Below are positions 15,927-21,850 of a stretch of 21,850 bases of DNA, piece by piece (position 1 is the stretch's first letter; every line of letters begins with the position of its first letter). The position numbers and the translations under genes are program-made. The stretch comes from a virus. Location: IMG/VR virus record IMGVR_UViG_3300024344_001599, positions 1-21,850 of that record. One strand, written 5' to 3'. The notes under the pieces were generated by a model, which was not told where the DNA came from, made no database searches, and saw only the letters and a program-made list of their open reading frames with translations.

Positions 15927-16299
15927 TTATTCTTTTCCTTATAAAAGTTACTTCTTTAGATCGTAATATCTTATGAGCAAAGCCTCGTGTATAGGAAGGA
16001 TCAAGTCCAGCCATATCACAAACATATTCAAAATCTGAAGTAGATGCAGTTACCGAAGTAAAGAACCATGAATAAGCTTGGTTTTTTACTAGGTGAGCTT
16101 CGCCAGCAGAACAGGTGGCAGTAGGATAGTAAGGGTGAGTGGCATCTAAGAGAGCTTGTAAAACAACTGCAAGATATAGATTTCTTTCTGACTCCCCTTC
16201 TTTCATAGTTTGTCTAAATTGAAATATCTCATAGTTAATATCTACAGACCAATCATAAATGGTTTCTGTTTTTTCTTTTTTTTCTCGATCTTTTGCCAT
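15910..16299 (-). CDS. Conserved hypothetical phage protein
   Basis: A 129-residue soluble protein I do not recognise firmly. The N-terminus is Lys/Glu-rich. The middle is helical (ERNLYLAVVLQALLDA), followed by AYSWFFTS, then DFEYVCDMAGLDPSYTRGFAHKIL, and a basic C-terminus. A Trp-Phe segment followed by F-x2-VC-x2-AGLDP-x2-R recurs in small phage and prophage proteins and looks like a helical, possibly nucleic-acid-binding fold. The first 47 bases overlap the end of the endonuclease gene, and the Shine-Dalgarno is weak, so the exact start is uncertain. It sits among replication and nucleotide genes. Confidence 0.65.
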   Translation of the reverse strand: MAKDREKKEKTETIYDWSVDINYEIFQFRQTMKEGESERNLYLAVVLQALLDATHPYYPTATCSAGEAHLVKNQAYSWFFTSVTASTSDFEYVCDMAGLDPSYTRGFAHKILRSKEVTFIRKRINALLS

Positions 16300-16660
16300 T
16301 TAACCACTCTTGAGGAATACCATCTTTTCTCCTGCAATATAAGAATCCATGTTTTTCACACCATTTTGCATAGGTCATCTTCCCATTTTTATACAGCTTG
16401 GAGTTAGGATTGTCAAACACAAACCGTATATCAAGGTCTTTTTTTTGCTCTTGAATAAACAAATGTTTCTTTCTATCTTCTAAAACAAATCTACCTTTTA
16501 CTTCTAAAATAATTCCATTAGGTAATAAAAAATCAGGAGTATAGGTTTTGTATTCTTTCCATACATAATCTACTTTAGATTCTTCATACCGAATAGGTAT
16601 GCCTGATTCCTTTAGGAAATCACATACGATCTCTTCAGACTTAGACCTGAAGCGTATCAT
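16253..16660 (-). CDS. T7 gp3-like endonuclease I (Holliday junction resolvase)
   Basis: A 135-residue PD-(D/E)XK nuclease that in T7 cuts branched DNA and helps degrade host DNA. The alignment to T7 gp3 from memory is clear: FRSKSEEIV ~ FRSGLEDKV, YEESKVDYV ~ YEEWKVPYV, YTPDFLLPNGI identical, LEVKGRF ~ VETKGLW, DRKKHLFIQEQ ~ DRKKHLLIREQ, and CEKHGF near the end. Catalytic residues are present: Glu9, Glu26/27, Asp43, Glu53 and Lys55 (equivalent to T7 Glu20, Glu35, Asp55, Glu65, Lys67). It is slightly shorter than T7 gp3 (149 aa) and ends in a basic KRSRKKRKNRN tail. ATGA overlaps the methyltransferase stop at 16657-16660. Confidence 0.93.
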   Translation of the reverse strand: MIRFRSKSEEIVCDFLKESGIPIRYEESKVDYVWKEYKTYTPDFLLPNGIILEVKGRFVLEDRKKHLFIQEQKKDLDIRFVFDNPNSKLYKNGKMTYAKWCEKHGFLYCRRKDGIPQEWLNGKRSRKKRKNRNHL

Positions 16661-17340
16661 TTTTGTATGTCTTCTCTGGAAGAAATGATTAAGGGAACAA
16701 GTAATGTATCTTTATTGTGGGGAGGTTTCCCTTCATTAACCACGATTGCAAGATGCGTAATCCCTCCCTCACGTACAGGATCACTTGAAGGGAGTATCCA
16801 TTTTGCTTTATCTATTATGTTATCTACCACTACATTCGTTCCTAAGTAGGGAGCATCTGGAATATTTTCTTTATGATCGTGAGTAAAGTAATCATCAAAA
16901 ACTATAACCTTAGATGTTATAGATTTAGCATAATCGTTTTGAACTGTAGCTATGGAATGACCACCATCAAGGAACGCAAAATCTACAGAGTGATCTTCCA
17001 TTACCTTATTCGTATCTCCCTTTATTAATTCATAAGTAAATCTATGATTATATCTTTCTTTTAAAACAGAAAATTTATCAGACACTTGAGATATAAACTG
17101 TCTTGATTTACTATTTAATTCTTTTTTATCTAACTGAGAATCTCCTTCTTCAAATAAATCATACCCTATATAATGAACAGAGGAGTTGTGGGAATGTAAG
17201 GCTGCTTCTGCCATCTGAACTCCATGTTCTCCATTCCAACACCCCACCTCTAACAGTGTAGAGGGTTTATAGAATCTTACCAATTCCATTAATTGAAAAT
17301 ATCTAAGAGGTGGAATGTTAATGTTCCTAGTTTCTTTCAT
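16657..17340 (-). CDS. Class I SAM-dependent methyltransferase (Methyltransf_24-like)
   Basis: A 227-residue enzyme with an intact Rossmann core: motif I LLEVGCWNGEHG (residues 29-40), an acidic second strand YIGYDLFEEG (58-66), and FLDGGHSIATVQND (123-136) with the DGGH metal or catalytic site seen in sugar O-methyltransferases and cephalosporin-hydroxylase relatives. A C-terminal extension (WILPSSDPVREGGITHLAIVVN and on) is shared with the middle domain of the 759-aa fusion, so the two are paralogues. That link suggests a sugar or glycan target rather than DNA. GAGGT lies 8 bases before the ATG. It overlaps the exonuclease gene by 14 bases and the endonuclease by 4. Confidence 0.85.
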   Translation of the reverse strand: MKETRNINIPPLRYFQLMELVRFYKPSTLLEVGCWNGEHGVQMAEAALHSHNSSVHYIGYDLFEEGDSQLDKKELNSKSRQFISQVSDKFSVLKERYNHRFTYELIKGDTNKVMEDHSVDFAFLDGGHSIATVQNDYAKSITSKVIVFDDYFTHDHKENIPDAPYLGTNVVVDNIIDKAKWILPSSDPVREGGITHLAIVVNEGKPPHNKDTLLVPLIISSREDIQK

Positions 17341-18196
17341 AAGGATTTACCTCTTCAATGTTAGGTTCTTTAGAAACGTGAGTAAAGAATTTCGGACCGT
17401 TTGCATAGTTGAACTGGCGTAACCCTTTACCGTTATTAGCATCAGACCAACAGTGTAACTTATATACACAATAAACACACCCAAAGTCCAAACGCCTGTT
17501 GCCAGAGCTACCGTCAGGAATATCATCGTAACATCTAGGGGGTGGCGTATCTCTCTCCACCACATTTTTAACTTTCTTAATCTTCTGCGAGACATCAGGC
17601 ATCTCCATTTCATGTAAATGTGCAACAGCAATCTCACCTGTTTGTTTATTAATAACAACCCATGCTGCAGCTTTATCTTTTTTATCTTGAGCATACGCTG
17701 TTAGTTGATGAATATATCCAAAAGGATCTTTCTTACTTAACTCATTAATATTAAACTTATTAAAAGAAAAATTAGATGCACTTTTAAAATCAACTAAGAC
17801 TCCATCTACTCTAGCATCTTGGTGTCCTTTGACTCCACTCACACTTAATTCTTTTTGTGATTCTGTTACGGTATGTCCTGACAGTTCAGAAAAAGCAATT
17901 AAAAGTTCTTCAAGAATATTACCATATAAAAATTTAATATATGTAGGACCATCTAATTCTTCTCCTTGAATACCTTTGGAGGAATACCAAATCTGTCTGA
18001 GGGGTTTTCCTATCTGAGATAATCTTAGTGAAGTTCTAAGTTTTCTTTCTTCATACACCGCATTAAATAAATGCTGTCCAATATTTTTTCCTACTCTCTC
18101 ACATATTTCTTTTGCTTGTGTTTGATGAACAACAACTCCTTCATTGGAAGTAAATAAAGAATAGATATCTTGAACTAATGATGTAATTTTTTTCAT
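17327..18196 (-). CDS. Cas4/RecB-like PD-(D/E)XK exonuclease with Fe-S cysteines
   Basis: A 289-residue nuclease predicted to resect DNA for recombination or host DNA breakdown, the job of gp6 in T7. Motifs in order: LYGNILEELL with Glu96/97, GHQDARVDG with Asp127, VDFKSA with Asp136-x-Lys138, and QLTAY (Gln164, Tyr168), the RecB-family motif. Cys222, Cys240, Cys243 and Cys249 could hold a [4Fe-4S] cluster as in Cas4/AddB, though the first Cys is nearer to the others than in Cas4. No Shine-Dalgarno precedes the ATG; a strong hairpin ends 7 bases upstream and holds an in-frame TAG (18212-18214), which fixes the ATG as the first possible start. It is not a CRISPR gene here: no array or other cas genes are seen. 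Confidence 0.85.
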   Translation of the reverse strand: MKKITSLVQDIYSLFTSNEGVVVHQTQAKEICERVGKNIGQHLFNAVYEERKLRTSLRLSQIGKPLRQIWYSSKGIQGEELDGPTYIKFLYGNILEELLIAFSELSGHTVTESQKELSVSGVKGHQDARVDGVLVDFKSASNFSFNKFNINELSKKDPFGYIHQLTAYAQDKKDKAAAWVVINKQTGEIAVAHLHEMEMPDVSQKIKKVKNVVERDTPPPRCYDDIPDGSSGNRRLDFGCVYCVYKLHCWSDANNGKGLRQFNYANGPKFFTHVSKEPNIEEVNPYERN

Positions 18197-18203
18197 AATA
18201 TAG

Positions 18204-18237
18204 GTAGGGGGCTAACATTCTTATGCCAACCCCCTAC
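18204..18237 (-). terminator. Strong 15-bp hairpin after ssb, abutting the exonuclease start
   Basis: On the minus strand GTAGGGGGTTGGCAT pairs with ATGTTAGCCCCCTAC around an AAGA tetraloop; the outer 8 bp are perfect and three G-U pairs sit inside. In the plus-strand transcript those become A-C mismatches, so the fold is built for leftward RNA. No U-tract follows; the exonuclease ATG is 7 bases on. It may be a leaky terminator, a 3' stabiliser for ssb mRNA or a processing site that also limits exonuclease translation. Confidence 0.6.
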
Positions 18238-18252
18238 ATACTCCTTTCTTAA

Positions 18253-18726
18253 TTAGGAAGCAGCAGCAAATGGAATGTCTTCACCACTATTATTAGTATA
18301 TCCTTCTTCTACAGCAAACTCTGAGTTACCGTTAGGATTATACTCTATCAATTCAAGAACTTGAACGGAGTTCAAACCAGCAGAAAAGCCAGACTTGTTA
18401 CCGAAAGTCCACTCAAAAGGTCTGTAGGAAACATTGACCTTTGAACCATTACCTACAAGAACATCTTTCATAGGATTAAGTTTTGCGTCTACAACTTTAG
18501 GAGGATCATTAACCATTCCATCCTTACGCTTGACTTTCATTTTGGCAGTAATAAAGTTTCCACGATCATCACCTACGTTCTTGACCGTCAACTGGTCAGT
18601 CTCAACAATGGCAATATTTTCTTCATCGAGCTGACAGATATCAATGGTGTAAACACCATCACTATCAAAAGTAGTATTGGGTGCAGTTATTGAAGCCCAA
18701 TAAGCAGTTCCGTTTATAACACTCAT
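18253..18726 (-). CDS. ssb: Single-stranded DNA-binding protein (T7 gp2.5-like)
   Basis: A 157-residue protein predicted to coat ssDNA and recruit polymerase and helicase. Beta-rich sequence (NGTAYWASI, YTIDICQL, FITAKMKVKR, SKVNVSYRPFEWTFGNKSGFSAGLNSVQVLELI) fits an OB fold, and the C-terminal tail is acidic and ends GEDIPFAAAS, close to the DIPF tip that SSBs use to bind partners. It lies between the DNA polymerase and exonuclease genes, as expected for a T7-type replication block. AAGGAG precedes the ATG by 10 bases. It has its own promoter (18775-18804) and a hairpin after the stop, suggesting extra expression suited to a protein needed in large amounts. The family call rests on the tail, fold pattern and context. 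Confidence 0.82.
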   Translation of the reverse strand: MSVINGTAYWASITAPNTTFDSDGVYTIDICQLDEENIAIVETDQLTVKNVGDDRGNFITAKMKVKRKDGMVNDPPKVVDAKLNPMKDVLVGNGSKVNVSYRPFEWTFGNKSGFSAGLNSVQVLELIEYNPNGNSEFAVEEGYTNNSGEDIPFAAAS

Positions 18727-18774
18727 AGTAATCTTACTCCTTACAGTTATTTTACATATTACGGTTAATGGTGG

Positions 18775-18804
18775 AAGTGTCTCATATCTTAGACTCTAAG
18801 TCAA
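18775..18804 (-). promoter_or_regulatory. Promoter of ssb, copy 2 of a conserved phage promoter
   Basis: On the minus strand TTGACT, 12 bases, then TATGAGACACTT, with spacing identical to the hsp20 copy at 13620-13649. The 12-base middle is also partly alike. A 13-base palindrome CTTAGACTCTAAG (plus strand, 18788-18800) lies inside, and a 16-bp palindrome overlaps the upstream edge. The leader to the ssb ATG is about 48 bases. Confidence 0.7.
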
Positions 18805-18818
18805 CACATTAATGTGTT
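18803..18818. repeat. Perfect 16-bp palindrome overlapping the ssb promoter
   Basis: AACACATTAATGTGTT reads the same on both strands. It spans the DNA polymerase stop codon (18809-18811) and two bases of the ssb -35 element. It could be an operator for a dimeric regulator. Hairpin formation is less likely because there is no loop. Confidence 0.6.
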
Positions 18819-20470
18819 TCAGACCAAGTTTTTCCCACCTTAAATTCATTGTCCATAGGACACTTTAAATTTAATATCTTTTCAGTTTCTTTCATCGCCT
18901 CCTTTGTTATGTTACAGAATTTATTGATGTGATCTTTTCTTACTTCAAACTGATACTCATCATGGATAGAAGCTACCAATCGTGCATCAAGTTTTTGGTG
19001 ATGTATTTTCTTAGTCATACATACCAACCAGTGCTTACAGATAATAGCTCCTGCACCTTGTATCAAGGTATTCAACGCCTTATGACTTGACCTTACACTC
19101 AAAGGTCTACCATCCAGACCTTTTATTCTCCCACTTCTGGATGTTTTCTCAAGTTCTGCACGAAGGTTCTTGAAGGAGGGAAGGTTTCTTAGAAAAGAAT
19201 CAATTAGTTTTTGACCTTCCACCTTAGACTTTCCAGATATTAATCCTATCTTGGCTGCACCTGCACCATACATCATGGCATAGATAAATGTCTTAGCTTC
19301 ATCTCTTGTTTTTAATCCTGCTTTATGTTGGTTATAGGTATGTATGTCACCTTCAATAACTTCTTTAGTGAAGTGAGGATCATTCATATAATGAGCTAGA
19401 CATCTAATCTCTAATTGAGATGCGTCAGTTCCTACAAGAGAGTATCGTATGGGATCTGAAACAGTCCAACACTCTCTACATTCTTTTCCATAGGGAGAAT
19501 AAGATGCTGGAACTTGTGCCATATTGGGAGAGTGGTGTGCCATACGACCAGTAACAGTCTTTAGAGTCATTACTCTTCCATGAACTCTTCCTTTACTATC
19601 AGCTAACTCTCGCCAAGAATTAATCTGCACTATTCTTTTTTGTAAAAGAAGATACCTAGATATAAGTTTAGCTTCTGGAATATCAATAGTATTTAAAACT
19701 TTTTCATCTACTATTACGTTTCCTTTTTCTGTATGCTTTTTAGGTTTCCATCCTAAAGTTTGTAGCCTACTTGCAATCTGTTTACGAGAGGCAGGATTAA
19801 ATATTTCTATCTTATCTTGTAAACGCTTACCTGTTTTTTCTGAATATCTTTCATGGGTGATAGGAGGAAAAACTTTTTGTAAATTATTTTCTATCTCTGA
19901 TGTTTCATCCATAAACTGAGCTACTAACACACTAGCTTTCTGTTCATCTAACATAAAACCATTTACTTCTTGTTGATCTACTATAGCTCTTACTTGGTGC
20001 TCTAACTCAATGGCTTGAGATGGACAACCAAACATATGAGAACCTATATACTTTACAAGCTTATGTGTTATTTCCACATCTTGTTTACAATACTCCAACA
20101 TCTGTGGGGAATACGTAGTAAAATCTGTATGATCTTGTTTGGGAGATTTAAATCTTTCTCCCCATGCTTCAAGCGAATGACCCCCTTCAATTTCTGGATA
20201 CAGTAACTGAGAGAGTAACAATGTATCTGTGACTTTAGTGGGGGTGATTGCCGTAAGATTAAAGTTGTTAAGTATCCTAGCATCGAAACTAACTCCATTG
20301 TGCATAATAAAATTATCTATTTGTTTAGAGAACTCAGGAAATTTGGTGTAACATTCGTCTTGAATAAATGAAAAAACTTTATTGGTTTGTATATCTTTAG
20401 CTACGATACAGTGAATTGTCTGAACATTATCAACAAATCCATCTGTTTCTATATCAACTATGCACCTCAT
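18809..20470 (-). CDS. DNA polymerase, family A (T7 gp5-like) with 3'-5' exonuclease
   Basis: Replicative polymerase, 553 residues (T7 gp5 has 704). Exonuclease motifs are intact: Asp6-Ile-Glu8, HNGVSFD with Asp63, and YCKQD with Tyr127/Asp131, so proofreading is expected. Polymerase motifs: TVTGR (306-309), motif A GTDASQLEIR with Asp349, motif B RDEAKTFIYAMMYGAG with Arg389, Lys393, Tyr397 and Tyr401, and motif C HDE with Asp504. Tyr397 matches T7 Tyr526 / E. coli Phe762. It is shorter than T7 gp5, and the thumb insertion that binds thioredoxin is not evident. AGGA stands 8 bases before the ATG. It overlaps the upstream gene by 17 bases and lies between the helicase region and ssb. Confidence 0.95.
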   Translation of the reverse strand: MRCIVDIETDGFVDNVQTIHCIVAKDIQTNKVFSFIQDECYTKFPEFSKQIDNFIMHNGVSFDARILNNFNLTAITPTKVTDTLLLSQLLYPEIEGGHSLEAWGERFKSPKQDHTDFTTYSPQMLEYCKQDVEITHKLVKYIGSHMFGCPSQAIELEHQVRAIVDQQEVNGFMLDEQKASVLVAQFMDETSEIENNLQKVFPPITHERYSEKTGKRLQDKIEIFNPASRKQIASRLQTLGWKPKKHTEKGNVIVDEKVLNTIDIPEAKLISRYLLLQKRIVQINSWRELADSKGRVHGRVMTLKTVTGRMAHHSPNMAQVPASYSPYGKECRECWTVSDPIRYSLVGTDASQLEIRCLAHYMNDPHFTKEVIEGDIHTYNQHKAGLKTRDEAKTFIYAMMYGAGAAKIGLISGKSKVEGQKLIDSFLRNLPSFKNLRAELEKTSRSGRIKGLDGRPLSVRSSHKALNTLIQGAGAIICKHWLVCMTKKIHHQKLDARLVASIHDEYQFEVRKDHINKFCNITKEAMKETEKILNLKCPMDNEFKVGKTWSETH

Positions 20471-21008
20471 TTACTGTTCCTTTAGGTATATCTTTTGTGG
20501 ATGAAAGACTTTCTATATCTTTAAATGGAACAAGAGTAAGCTTGTCTTTCATTGAAGGTCTACTGTAAACATGATAGGGTTTTTTCCCTTTAACATGACC
20601 TAGAGATTTAACTTTATCATTTACCAGATCAAGTAGTTCTTTTCTATTTACAAGTAACCATGATTTAAATCTTTCAAAAACAATATAGTCTGCTTTACCA
20701 AGTATCCATCCAATATGTCCTTGAGTATTCTTGGCTTCTACCCATGTAAATTCATCTTGAGTAGAAGAATCAGAACGATTAACTTTCTTAATAGATTTTA
20801 CATCAAACTTTTGTGATCCTTTTATTCCATACTCAGAAGGAAGAATACCACTTACATCCCAATGTTCTCTCCAATCCTGTTGCTTTGTAGCCCACACCAC
20901 ATCTGATAAAAGCTGAGATGCAAAACTTTCTTCCACCTCTTTGCCTTTTTTAAGGTATTCTTTTATGGTTTTCTTTAATGCTGGAGAATATTTACGATTG
21001 TTACTCAT
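20454..21008 (-). CDS. Putative PD-(D/E)XK nuclease-like protein
   Basis: A 184-residue protein. The sequence suggests, but does not prove, a restriction-endonuclease-like core: a helix with Glu26 (GKEVEESFASQLL), then HWDV with Asp51, FDVKSIKK with Asp69-x-Lys71, and WVEAKNTQGHIGWILGKADYIVFE with Glu91 and Asn94. The segment GWxxGKADYIxFE recurs, to my memory, in small phage proteins predicted as nucleases or polymerase-associated factors. It lies between helicase and polymerase, overlapping the polymerase by 17 bases and starting 4 bases after the helicase stop, with AAGGA 8 bases before the ATG. A role in replication or host DNA breakdown is inferred. The gene is real; the family is tentative. 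Confidence 0.6.
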   Translation of the reverse strand: MSNNRKYSPALKKTIKEYLKKGKEVEESFASQLLSDVVWATKQQDWREHWDVSGILPSEYGIKGSQKFDVKSIKKVNRSDSSTQDEFTWVEAKNTQGHIGWILGKADYIVFERFKSWLLVNRKELLDLVNDKVKSLGHVKGKKPYHVYSRPSMKDKLTLVPFKDIESLSSTKDIPKGTVNEVHS

Positions 21009-21012
21009 CTTA

Positions 21013-21850
21013 TTATCCTTCTATTTGAAAGGGATTTTCTTCTTCTTCAATCTCAAAAGGATTAGAAACTTCAGACATTCTACCAGTTTCCCTATTGTAA
21101 TGCAAGTAGGTAGCAATACCTGTATCTCCTGTATATCTGTTCTTCAATATACGAACTGTAGAAGTGTTAGCAAGTTTCTCATCTTCCTCTTGTTGGTTAC
21201 GTTCCATAGCAATCACAGCATCACTGAGATGGGCTATACTTTGTGAACCTCTTAGGTGAGAGAGAGATATTTCTCTTCCATCTTCATGCCCCTTGTCACC
21301 ACTTGCTCTGCGTAAATGTGATACAAGCATGAGTGCAATTTGTGTTTCCTCTACGAGAGATCGTAACTTTGTCATAAGTAAATCAATACTTTTTCTTTCA
21401 TCTCCCATATCTTCCTGACCTGATACCAGTATAGAAAGATGGTCAAGAAAGATCCATTTACAATCTAATGCTTTAGCCATATGTCTTACACGATTAAGTA
21501 TTTCATCGTTGCTTATAGAACCAAAGTGATCGAAGGCAAAGAACCTTCCTGTTCCAATGGTGCGTTCTTCCCATGCTCTGAGTTGATCTCTTGAGAAAGT
21601 ATCACGCACTTCTTTAATGTATAGTCTTGCATCTGCTTCAACAGACATAATATTGAAGGCTGTGTTACGCACAGATTCTTCTAATGCTAACACTCCAATG
21701 TTATCTTCAGTGTGAAGCATGATGTGGTGCATCAACTCTCGCATGACACTGGACTTACCCATTCCTGCACCACTGGTAAAAGTTACCAGCTCTCCTGTTC
21801 TGATACCATACAATTTATCATTCATACCAACCCAAGGAAAGGCTACAGAC
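21013..21850 (-). CDS. Replicative DNA helicase, T7 gp4 C-terminal / DnaB-like, cut by the window edge
   Basis: A RecA-fold hexameric helicase. About 278 codons are visible and the frame stays open to the right edge, reading VAFPWVG before the first Met (21825), like the linker before the T7 gp4 motor, so the gene continues outside the window. Counting from that Met: Walker A SGAGMGKSS (18-26), LEES with catalytic Glu50, Walker B WIFLDHLSIL, VSHLRR (the sensor His), the DLRGS-like segment LSHLRGSQSIAHLSD, and RILKNRYTGDTG with the arginine finger region. All match T7 gp4 in order. The acidic C-terminal tail (EIEEEENPFQIEG) resembles the T7 gp4 tail that contacts polymerase. Whether a primase domain is fused upstream cannot be seen here. 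Confidence 0.92.
   Translation of the reverse strand, partial: SVAFPWVGMNDKLYGIRTGELVTFTSGAGMGKSSVMRELMHHIMLHTEDNIGVLALEESVRNTAFNIMSVEADARLYIKEVRDTFSRDQLRAWEERTIGTGRFFAFDHFGSISNDEILNRVRHMAKALDCKWIFLDHLSILVSGQEDMGDERKSIDLLMTKLRSLVEETQIALMLVSHLRRASGDKGHEDGREISLSHLRGSQSIAHLSDAVIAMERNQQEEDEKLANTSTVRILKNRYTGDTGIATYLHYNRETGRMSEVSNPFEIEEEENPFQIEG

Noticed and set aside
17347-17694. Minus-strand 115-codon open frame with an apparent membrane helix
   Set aside because: It is another frame of the Cas4-like exonuclease, whose nuclease and cysteine motifs run through the same bases.
17327-18196. CRISPR-Cas4 locus
   Set aside because: No repeats, Cas1 or Cas2 nearby; the gene sits in a phage replication block where Cas4/RecB-like exonucleases are normal.

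Overview
The window is part of an AT-rich genome of a tailed, T7-like (podovirus-type) phage. The evidence is a T7-style replication set: a gp4-like helicase, family A DNA polymerase, gp2.5-like SSB and gp3-like Holliday-junction endonuclease. There is also a virion block whose gene order and lengths recall T7 gp13/gp15/gp16, a small terminase, a holin and an endolysin. The set of class II ribonucleotide reductase, Cas4-like exonuclease, Hsp20, an IscA-like Fe-S carrier, DUF3310 and glycosyltransferases suggests an uncultured marine podovirus infecting an alphaproteobacterium. From memory the layout recalls HMO-2011-type phages. The host assignment is inference. No integrase, tRNA, IS element or CRISPR is seen.

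Layout. Positions 1-8862 (+ strand) are the late block: three virion proteins of unknown detail (459+, 713 and 1307 aa), a 132-aa GNAT-like protein, a small membrane/coiled-coil protein, an M15 peptidase endolysin and an IscA/HesB-like protein. Most are joined by ATGA overlaps. Positions 21850-8859 (- strand) are one long leftward block. Reading from the right edge it holds: helicase (cut by the edge), PD-(D/E)XK-like protein, DNA polymerase, SSB, Cas4-like exonuclease, methyltransferase, endonuclease I, a hypothetical, DUF3310, class II RNR, Hsp20, zinc-ribbon protein, glycosyltransferase, a three-part glycosyltransferase/methyltransferase-like/DUF115 protein, 3TM holin and small terminase. 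The two blocks converge head-on, with stop codons sharing TTAA at 8859-8862.

The most striking signal is regulatory. Inside the otherwise nearly gapless leftward block only two genes, ssb and hsp20, are preceded by gaps holding the same promoter-like 30-mer (TTGACT-N12-TATGAGACACTT), and both are followed by strong hairpins. They look like two autonomous high-output cassettes for abundant proteins inserted in an operon. The hsp20 leader can also fold into two mutually exclusive hairpins, one of which hides its Shine-Dalgarno sequence, as expected of an RNA thermometer or similar switch.

A second notable signal is domain duplication. The stand-alone methyltransferase at 16657-17340 and the middle of the 759-aa fusion at 9802-12081 are clearly paralogous, but the fused copy has lost its SAM-binding glycines and its DGGH motif. 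The replication enzymes degrade and copy host or phage DNA, and RNR supplies dNTPs. The glycosyltransferase/DUF115 genes probably modify virion or host surface sugars. Lysis functions are split between the two strands.
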